Below, piece after piece: positions 57,619-64,000 of a stretch of 64,000 nt of DNA (its first letter is position 1; every line of letters begins with the position of its first letter). The notes below the pieces were generated by a model. That model was not told the DNA's origin. It did not search any database and worked only from the letters and a program-made list of their open reading frames with translations. The position numbers and the translations under genes were made by a program. This DNA is from Rhinopithecus roxellana (lineage: Eukaryota > Chordata > Mammalia > Primates > Cercopithecidae): contig NC_044570.1 of the NCBI RefSeq assembly GCF_007565055.1, positions 11,109,023-11,173,022 on the forward strand. Direction: 5' to 3'.

Positions 57619-58609
57619 TGTTTTGGGAAGTCAGAGACCCCAAATGGAGGGATTGGCTGGAACTGCAGCAGAGAAACATAAATTATGAAGATTTCATGGG
57701 CATTTATCACTTCCCAAATAATACTCCTATAATTTCTTATGCTGTCTTACTTTAATCTCTTAATCCTCTTATCTTCATAAGCTGAGCATATGAGTCACCT
57801 CAGGACCCTGTGATGGTTGCGTTAACTGTACAAATTCATTGTAAAACCTGTTTTTAGCAATATAAAATCAGTGCACCTTGAAAATGAACTGAATAACAAT
57901 AATTTTAGGGAACAAGAGAAGACAGCCATAAGGTCTGACTGCCTGCAGGGTCAGGTAAAAAGGGCCATATTTTTCCTCTTGCAGAGAGTCTACAAACAGA
58001 CATGCAAGTAGGAGAGATATCGCTCAATTTGTTTCCTAGCAAGGAATATAATATTATTAAGACCTTAGGAAAAGAATTGCATTCCTGTGGGGAGGTCTAT
58101 AAATGGCTGCTCTGGGAGTGTCTGTCCTATGCAGTTGAGATAAAGACTGAGATACACCCTGGTCTCCTACATTAACTTCAGGCTTACTAGGATTGGGAAA
58201 CCTCAGACCTGGTAAATTTGAGGTCATACTGGTTCTCTGCTCTCAAACTCTGTTTTCTTTTAAGATGTTTATCAAGACAATACATGCACTGCTGAACATA
58301 GACCCTTATCAAGAGTTTCTGATTTTGCCCTCAGAAGCATGTGATCTTTGCTCTGCCTTTTGACCCTTGAAACATGTGACCTACTCACTGTTAGTACACC
58401 CCCTCGCCTTTTAAAATCCCTAATGAAAACGTGCTGGTTTTGTGGCTCAGGTGGATATTACGGACCTAGCGATGTGTGATGTCACCTATGGTGGCGCAGC
58501 TGTAAAATTCCTCTCTTTGTACTCTTTCTCTTTATTTTTTTCAAACAGGCCAACACTTAGGGAAAATGGAAAGAGCCTACATTGGAATATCAGGGGCAGG
58601 TTCCCCCCA
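57619..58609 (+). mobile_element. Solo LTR of class II (HERV-K/HML-type, LTR13-like)
   Basis: About 990 bp beginning TGTTTTGGGAAGTCAGAGACC and ending in 'gggcaggttcccccca'. It has the family landmarks 'gatttcatgggcatttatc', 'atttcttatgctgtcttac', 'cacctcaggaccctgtgat', 'gtctgactgcctgcagggt' and, near the 3' end, a decayed AATAAA (AATGAA) followed by 'gtgctggttttgtggctc'. No gag, pol or env sequence adjoins it, so it is a solo LTR. It interrupts the old L1 without loss of L1 sequence. Assignment to LTR13 is from memory. Confidence 0.75.
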
Positions 58610-59147
58610 TATTCACATGTGTTTATGAACATGCAACATTTGCTTTTCTGTGTCTGGCTTATTTTCCTTCACATACTGACCTCCAGTTCCATCCCTGTTG
58701 CTGCATATGACAGGATTTCATTTTTAATGGTAAAAACATATTTCATTATGTATGTGTACCACATTTTCTTTATCCATTCATTGATGGATATTTAGGTTGG
58801 TTTTGCACAGTCTATTGTGAACCCTGCCACAAAAAAACAAAAAACAAAACAAAACAAAAAAAAATGGCACTACAGATATTCTTTTATTATACTGATTTCA
58901 TTTATTTAGGATAAATACTTAGCATTGGAATTGCTAGATCATATGGTAGTCTTAATTACAGCTTTTTGAGGAACTCCCATGCGGTTGGTTCTCCATAGCA
59001 GTTATACTATTTTACATTTCCACCAACAGAGTACAAGAGTTCCCTTTTTCCACATCCATTCCATGACCTGTTATTTTTTGTCTTTTCGATAATAGCCATT
59101 TTAACTGGGGTGATGTGATATCTCATTGTAGTTTTGATGACACTTGT
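58610..59147 (-). mobile_element. Old L1 (L1M-type), continuation
   Basis: Resumes the L1M minus strand: 'cttttctgtgtctggcttat', 'gacctccagttccatccctg', 'accacattttctttatccat', 'ttggaattgctagatcatat' and 'actggggtgatgtgatatct'. An A/C-rich expansion lies at 58829-58863. Confidence 0.8.
58829..58863 (+). repeat. (AAAAC)n expansion within the old L1
   Basis: A/C-only tract replacing the 'caataaacat' stretch of L1. Confidence 0.85.
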
Positions 59148-59621
59148 CTTATTGTCACAGACAAACTTCTTGAAAGTGTTGTCTTTAGTCACTATGTGAA
59201 TTTTCCAAGTTGCCAATCACATCTACAACCATGATCATGTTCCCTGTCTTTAGCTCAATATTCTATTGAACCTGATTTCTAATTTGACTTTAGCCACACT
59301 GGCTTTCTCAAGTCTCAGAACACACTCACCTTTTTCTGATGCACTGGGCTTTTATTTGCTATCCTGTCTCCCTCTGTTTTCCTTTTCCATCGAATATTCT
59401 CTGATCCCTCAGGGGCCACACCCATTGCACCACCTCTGAAAATACCCAGGCTACCCTACAAGTAAATCCTTGTCCTAGATTCCTAGAGGCTGTGGATGTC
59501 TCATGATTACATCATACTTTTGTAGTGTGTATGATGGAATATTTTGTTTTGACTTGTGTTGAGTTAACTGAGCTATGAGTTGCCTAGGTTGAGTATTATT
59601 TCTGTGTATGTCTGTGAGGAT
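59148..59621. other. Unassigned sequence
   Basis: No gene or named repeat recognised. Confidence 0.45.
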
Positions 59622-59679
59622 GTATTAGTCAAGGTACTCCAGAGAAATAGAGCCAATAAGAGATAGATAGGTAGATATG

Positions 59680-59727
<48 letters not shown>

Positions 59728-59890
59728 CAGATAAATAGATAGATAGCTGTAGCGGTAGATAGATATAATAGCTATAGAAATAGATACAGAGATAGGTATG
59801 GATGGATAGATAGTTGTAGAGATAGAAAGATAGATATAGATATAAAAATAGATACAGAGATAGGGATGGAAAGAGAGAGAGAGAGATGCT
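59622..59890 (-). repeat. Inverted LTR-like end plus (GATA)n array
   Basis: 59622-59664 is the reverse complement, with few mismatches, of the repeat end at 61070-61112 (TTATTGGCTCT...GGAGTACC). It runs into about 230 bp of GATA-rich repeat. Confidence 0.85.
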
Positions 59891-60168
59891 TCAGGAAACT
59901 TACAAGGTGGAAGGATGAAATTAGCATTCGTTATTTCTGGACAAAATTAGCATTTGAATTGGTCAACTGAGTAATGAAGATCTACCAATAGCAGTGTTGG
60001 TGGGCATCATCCAATCCATTGAGAACCTCAGTAGAACAAAGGGAGGAGAAACTAGGAATCATCCCTTATTTTCTGACTTACTGCTTAAGCTGGGACATCT
60101 CATCTCACCTTCTCTTGCTCTTGGGCTGGTATTTAAACTATTGACTCCCCTGGTTATGAAACCTTCAA

Positions 60169-60184
60169 ACTCAGGCTGAATTTC
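60169..60184. repeat. Target-site duplication of the retrocopy, left copy
   Basis: ACTCAGGCTGAATTTC is identical to 60390-60405. The nick TTTC|AA is close to the L1 endonuclease preference. Confidence 0.95.
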
Positions 60185-60389
60185 TTTTTTTATTTTAATG
60201 ATTCCATGATCTTCTTTTATTACAAAATATAAAATATATCATTAAGAAAATATTTAACCAATACAAATGTTAACATTTTCTTTATTGAAATAAAAGATAA
60301 CAAAAAGCAGGTGATGTATAGAGAATAATACAAACTATACAAGAAGTAGATAGTTACATACTGGAAGTCACATATCTCCAGTTCTTATG
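60185..60389 (-). mobile_element. 5'-truncated retrocopy of an unidentified polyadenylated transcript
   Basis: On the minus strand 205 bp end in TTTGTAATAAAAGAAG, then about 15 nt, then AAAATAAAAAAA. This gives an AATAAA signal about 20 nt upstream of a poly(A) tail. A second AATAAA lies internally (minus-strand 'tttcaataaagaaaatg'). It is not Alu, L1 or any SINE I recognise. The identical 16-bp target-site duplication shows that it inserted by the L1 machinery. No coding frame is visible, so it probably copies a 3' UTR. Confidence 0.8.
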
Positions 60390-60405
60390 ACTCAGGCTGA
60401 ATTTC
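60390..60405. repeat. Target-site duplication of the retrocopy, right copy
   Basis: ACTCAGGCTGAATTTC, identical to 60169-60184. Confidence 0.95.
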
Positions 60406-60598
60406 AAGACCAGCTTTCCTGGGTCTCCATTGCTGACAGCAGGTCATGGGAATTATCAGTCTTCATAAGAGCATGTACCAGTTTATTATAAATCTATCAT
60501 TTATCTATTTATTTATATATCTCTATTTATCTCTATATCTATGTATCTATTTCTATTTAGATCTATCTATCTCTATATGTATGTCTTGATATCTATCT

Positions 60599-60959
60599 GA
60601 TATGACTGCACCTCGTGTACCCATCCAAACCCCATCTTGAATTGTAATTTCCATGTGTTGAGGGAGGGTCATGGTAGGAGGTGATCAGATTATGAAGGCA
60701 GTTTCTCCCATGCTGTCCTTGTGATTGTGAGTGAGTTCTCATGACAGCTGATTGTTTTAGTGTGGTACTTCCCCTTTGCTTGCTGCCTCTTCTGTTACCA
60801 TGTGAGACATGCCTTGCTTTCCCTTTTCCTTCTGTTATGATTGTAAGTATCTTGAGGCCTCTCCAGTCATGCAGAACTGTGAGTCAATTATAACCGTTTC
60901 CTCTATAAATTACCAAGTCTTGTAGTATCTGTATAGCAGCATGAAAACAGAGTAATACT
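60599..60959 (+). mobile_element. MST/THE1-type MaLR LTR
   Basis: Starts TGATATGACTGCACCTCGTG and ends 'acagagtaatacta'; includes 'gagtcaattataaccgtttc'. It lies within the TATC array of the older repeat, flanked by CTATC/CTATT, a likely 5-bp target-site duplication with one change. Confidence 0.88.
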
Positions 60960-61070
60960 ACTATTTATACGTATCTTTATATCTATTTATATCTATCTTT
61001 CCATCTGTCTATCTCTACATCCATCTATCTATCTATCTGTCTACCTACCTACCTACCTACCTACCTACCT
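60960..61070 (+). repeat. (TATC)n(CTAC)n microsatellite
   Basis: TATC-type repeats and about seven CTAC units, continuing the array interrupted by the MaLR LTR (left part at 60480-60598). Confidence 0.9.
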
Positions 61071-61112
61071 AGCTCTTATTGGCTCTGTTTTTCTGGAGTA
61101 CCCTAATACATG

Positions 61113-61371
61113 TAGTCATGCATATACTTTCTCTGCTGAACTTCAAGTGTTGCATGAGCATTTTACTTAGCTTTGTATATTCAGGCCCTATCATATAAAT
61201 GAAACTTAGTAAAGTTTCATTCAAAAATAAAAATAAAAAATCAAAACATAATTTAAAAAATGAATTATGTGTCAGATATGATGATCTTTGAATTTTGATT
61301 AGATTTATTACCAGCATCATATTAGTTAAGGTTTTTATTAATTCTGTTGTGCTGTTTCCTCCACTGTGAGT
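61113..61371. other. Unassigned sequence
   Basis: No feature recognised apart from an A/T-rich stretch around 61220-61260. Confidence 0.5.
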
Positions 61372-61600
61372 CAACAGCAGAGTTTCTCAAGATCAACATT
61401 ATTGACAGTTGGGGCCAGACAATTTTCGGTTTTGGAGGCCTGTTCTGAGGATGTCTGTAGGATGTTTAGCACTATCCCTGGCTTTTACCCAGTAATTCCT
61501 TTTCTCTTCAATTATGAGAATAAACAATATTGTCTCCAGACATTGCTAAGCATCTCCTGGGGATGTAGTGCAATATCACCCAAGTAATTCTCAACTTGAG
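61372..61600 (-). mobile_element. MER20 (hAT-Charlie) DNA transposon
   Basis: 'tttctcaagatcaacattat', 'tgtaggatgtttagcactat', 'gtctccagacattgctaagc', 'catctcctggggatgtag' and 'taattctcaacttg' follow the MER20 consensus in reverse complement over its whole length (about 220 bp). Confidence 0.8.
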
Positions 61601-62084
61601 GGTCATCTTACACCACTAATGTTTTTTCTCTTCCTAAGAAAAGAGAAAGAAATAGAATTACATAGAGGCAAACATAATAAAGACATTTCCAACCAATGGG
61701 CCTTCTTTGGGATTCAGGCTCAGAACATGGGCACATATACTAAAGTTTGGTTTGGGGTTAGCTACTGAGAAGTGGGTTGGCTTAGGTGTCTTTTAGTGTT
61801 GGTAGTATGGCCCATTGTGCCCATATCTCCCTCCTGAACAGTTCTAAAATGTTCTAGGGTCTTAATTCTGTCTTCTTCATGTCTATATTTTAGTAGAATT
61901 CATAAAACAATGATTTGAATATAAAATTAATTAACAGCCTATCAATATTAAAAGTCACATATACTCTCATTTGAATTAGAGGTATTACTGATAAGCAACA
62001 ATGAAACATTTTTGTTAGAAATCACATTTTATGTTAGAAATAGGACATCATATACTTATTCTTTTTTTAATGGTCAATGAGAGA
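61601..62084. other. Unassigned sequence
   Basis: No gene or named repeat recognised. Confidence 0.45.
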
Positions 62085-62912
62085 CATTTACTATAAAGAA
62101 TTGGTTCATATGATTGTGGAGACAATGAAGTCCCTAGATCTGCAGTGGGAAAGCTGAAAAGCCAAGGGAGCCTACTGTGTGAGTTCTGGTCTGAAGGTCT
62201 GAAACCCAGGAAAGCCAAGGGTGTGAGTTCCAGTCTATGACTGAAGGCCTGAAACCCAGGAGAGTTGATGGTGTAAGTTTCAGTCTGAGTCTGAAGGCCT
62301 GAGACCCAGGAGAGCTGATGGTGTGAGGTCCAATCTGAAGGCCTGTGACCCAGAAGAGCCAAGTGTGTCAGTTCCAGTCTGAGTCTGAAGGCCTGAGACT
62401 CAGGACAGCTGAGTGTGTGCATTCATCTAAGCCTGAAAGTCTGAGACCCAGGAGAGTTGTGGGTGTGAGTTACAATCTGAATTTGAAGGTTTGAGATTCA
62501 GGAAAGCTGCTGATATGAGTTCCAGTCTGAAGGTGTGAGACTTCAGGGAGCCAATGATGTGAATTCCAGTCTTTTGACTAGAGACCCTGTAGAGCTGAGG
62601 GTGCAAGTTCCAGTGTGAATCCACAAACCAAAAGATCCCTAGAGTCAATGCTGTTATTTTCAGTACAAAATCAAGTTTGAAGGCAGGAGGAAGACCAGTG
62701 CCTTAGTTCCAAGACAGTCAGGCAGACAGAAATAGTTATGTCTTACTTAGTCTTTATTGTATTCAGGTCTTCCGTGAGTCAGATAGTGTGCACCCACAGT
62801 AGGGAAAATAACATGCTTTACTGGATGTACCAATTCAAATGCTAATTTTAGCTAGAACCAGCCTCAGGGACACACTCAGAATGATGTTTAATCAAATATC
62901 TGAGCACTTTAT
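62085..62912 (-). mobile_element. Ancient LTR-like repeat with an expanded internal minisatellite
   Basis: 'aagaattggttcatatgatt', 'gtggagacaatgaagtccct', and on the right 'tgctttactggatgtaccaa', 'gatgtttaatcaaatatctg' identify the same repeat type as 59925-61112 but in reverse complement. The central part is expanded into a tandem array (62150-62625). Confidence 0.65.
62150..62625 (+). repeat. ~48-bp minisatellite, about ten units
   Basis: Repeated units share 'gtgtgagttccagtctga', 'ctgaaggcctgagacccagg' and 'agagctgatgg' with moderate divergence between units and lengths of about 42-53 bp. Minus-strand translation gives a repetitive pseudo-protein. Confidence 0.92.
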
Positions 62913-63369
62913 GTCTTCATCAAATTATTACACAAAAGTAATCACTGTAGTCATTAAATACACTTTTAACATTTTTACATATTTATAAGGAAAAAAGTTT
63001 TATTATTTGTGGTGATGAAAGAGAAATCACTGGGGTGTGAAATCTGTAAACCATTTAAAATCCTCAAATTATGCTGTTTGAAATTCTTCCCTAAATATGC
63101 AAACTGATAAATTCTGACCATGATTTTGCAGAAATCTTGCTGTTGTTCTTATGTGCATTTAAAGGTATTATTAATTAGAAAGATAAGCAAAGATCACAGC
63201 GTGGCTGTATAATAAGCCATATGACCTCTGAAAAAGTAACCCCATCCCTCATTCCTAACCCTGTACCCACAAATATCTATATAATATCTACATAGATGCA
63301 GGCATATATACCATCATATAGACATCACATAGACACAAACATACATGTATCTGCAAAATGGAATAATTC
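62913..63369. other. Unassigned AT-rich sequence
   Basis: No gene or named repeat recognised. Confidence 0.5.
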
Positions 63370-63698
63370 AAATTAAAAGTGTTTTGGCCAGCTGCAGTCA
63401 CCTACATCTGTAATCCTAGCACTTTTGGAGGCCAAGGTAGGTAGATCATTTGAGGTCAGGAGTTTAAGACCAGCCTGGCATACATGGTGAAACCCCATCT
63501 CTACTAAAAATACAAAATTAGCTAGGAGTGGTGGCAAGTGCCTTTAATCCCTGTTACTCAGGCAGCTGAAGCAGGAGAATGCCTTGAACCCAGAAGGCAG
63601 AAATTGCAGAGCTGAGGTCCCACCACTGCACTCCACACTGGGTGACAGCAAAATTGTATCTCAAAAAAAGAAAGAAAGAAAGAAATTAAAAGGGTTTT
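63370..63698 (+). mobile_element. Alu SINE (AluS-like) with target-site duplication
   Basis: A dimeric Alu (63386-63682) with a (AAAG)n tail, flanked by AAATTAAAAGTGTTTT (63370-63385) and AAATTAAAAGGGTTTT (63683-63698), which differ at one base. Confidence 0.92.
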
Positions 63699-63887
63699 AT
63701 ATAAGTTTCTGAAAATAAATGCAACATGTTAACTCAGCATATATTTTTAAAATGAAAATATGATTAATATAAATTTATCTAACAAAATTCCAAAGCACTA
63801 ATTACTTCCAATTTATGAGAAATGTTTGTCTCAGAAGTGTAACTCTCCTTTCCCTTGTACTCTTCAAACATACTTTCAATTAATGGA

Positions 63888-63922
<35 letters not shown>

Positions 63923-64000
63923 AATCCCGTTAAATGTTGCATATTTATGCAATGAAACAATAGACTTATTATATTTTATTCTAATTTTACAAAATATTCA
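63699..64000. other. Unassigned AT-rich sequence with a T29 run
   Basis: A run of 29 T lies at 63891-63919 without a recognisable retroelement next to it. No gene is seen to the right edge. Confidence 0.5.

Larger units (their letters stand above)
59925..61112 (+). mobile_element. Ancient LTR-like repeat carrying two nested insertions
   Basis: 'tttgaattggtcaactgag', 'gtgggcatcatccaatccat', 'gagaacctcagtagaacaaa' and 'tttcctgggtctccattgct', then a (TATC)n array and the end 'ctggagtaccctaataca'. This matches, from memory, a widespread old LTR-like mammalian repeat whose name I cannot give with certainty. It is interrupted by a retrocopy (60185-60389) and a MaLR LTR (60599-60959). Confidence 0.65.

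Noticed and set aside
62048..62648. Repetitive minus-strand protein frames and a possible CRISPR-like direct-repeat array
   Set aside because: The units abut one another without unique spacers and vary in length. It is a minisatellite in an LTR-like repeat in a primate genome, not a CRISPR array or a gene.

Overview
The window is repeat-rich, AT-rich primate nuclear DNA, most likely from an Old World monkey (macaque, baboon or guenon type). The evidence is in the repeats. Two near-complete L1 elements at 11168-17326 and 18553-24740 have a 3' UTR type that I associate from memory with cercopithecid L1s (the L1RS group) rather than human L1PA. An AluY at 41583-41874 has the left-arm and 5'-end variants I associate with Old World monkey AluY. 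Species assignment is therefore an inference. I recognise no intact host protein-coding gene, no rRNA, tRNA or snRNA gene and no CRISPR array. The longest open frames are decayed L1 ORF2 or translations of microsatellites.

Layout. 1-11150: a truncated L1 3' end, MaLR (MLT1/MST) LTR remnants, Alus, a solo ERV1-like LTR inside an older repeat with an inverted partial copy (2022-3139), a MER2 DNA transposon and an ERVL-like LTR. 11153-24755: two full-length, same-strand, similar L1s, each with a target-site duplication; between them lie a GATA/ACAG microsatellite, a THE1-like LTR and an Alu fragment. 24756-34800: mostly old unique sequence with MLT1, MST, Alu and L1M fragments. 34802-40955: an older full-length L1 on the minus strand. 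40956-49600: MLT1 split by AluY, a long GATA-rich tract, a truncated L1P, MER5A, MST and a rearranged Alu. 49600-55860: L1M remnants, a CTCF-like motif and a 322-bp direct duplication. 55862-64000: a 5'-inverted L1, an old L1M split by a roughly 1-kb class II LTR, an LTR-like repeat with head-to-head GATA/TATC arrays that carries both a 205-bp retrocopy and a MaLR LTR, a MER20, a minisatellite of about ten 48-bp units and an Alu.

No set of genes works together here. The region reads as intergenic or deep intronic DNA shaped by successive retrotransposition. The observations I find most worth checking are the 321/322 identical dispersed duplication (50623-50944 and 53551-53872), the 58-nt non-L1 segment between the target-site duplication and the 5' end of the second L1 (candidate 5' transduction), and the small retrocopy of an unidentified polyadenylated transcript with a perfect 16-bp target-site duplication.
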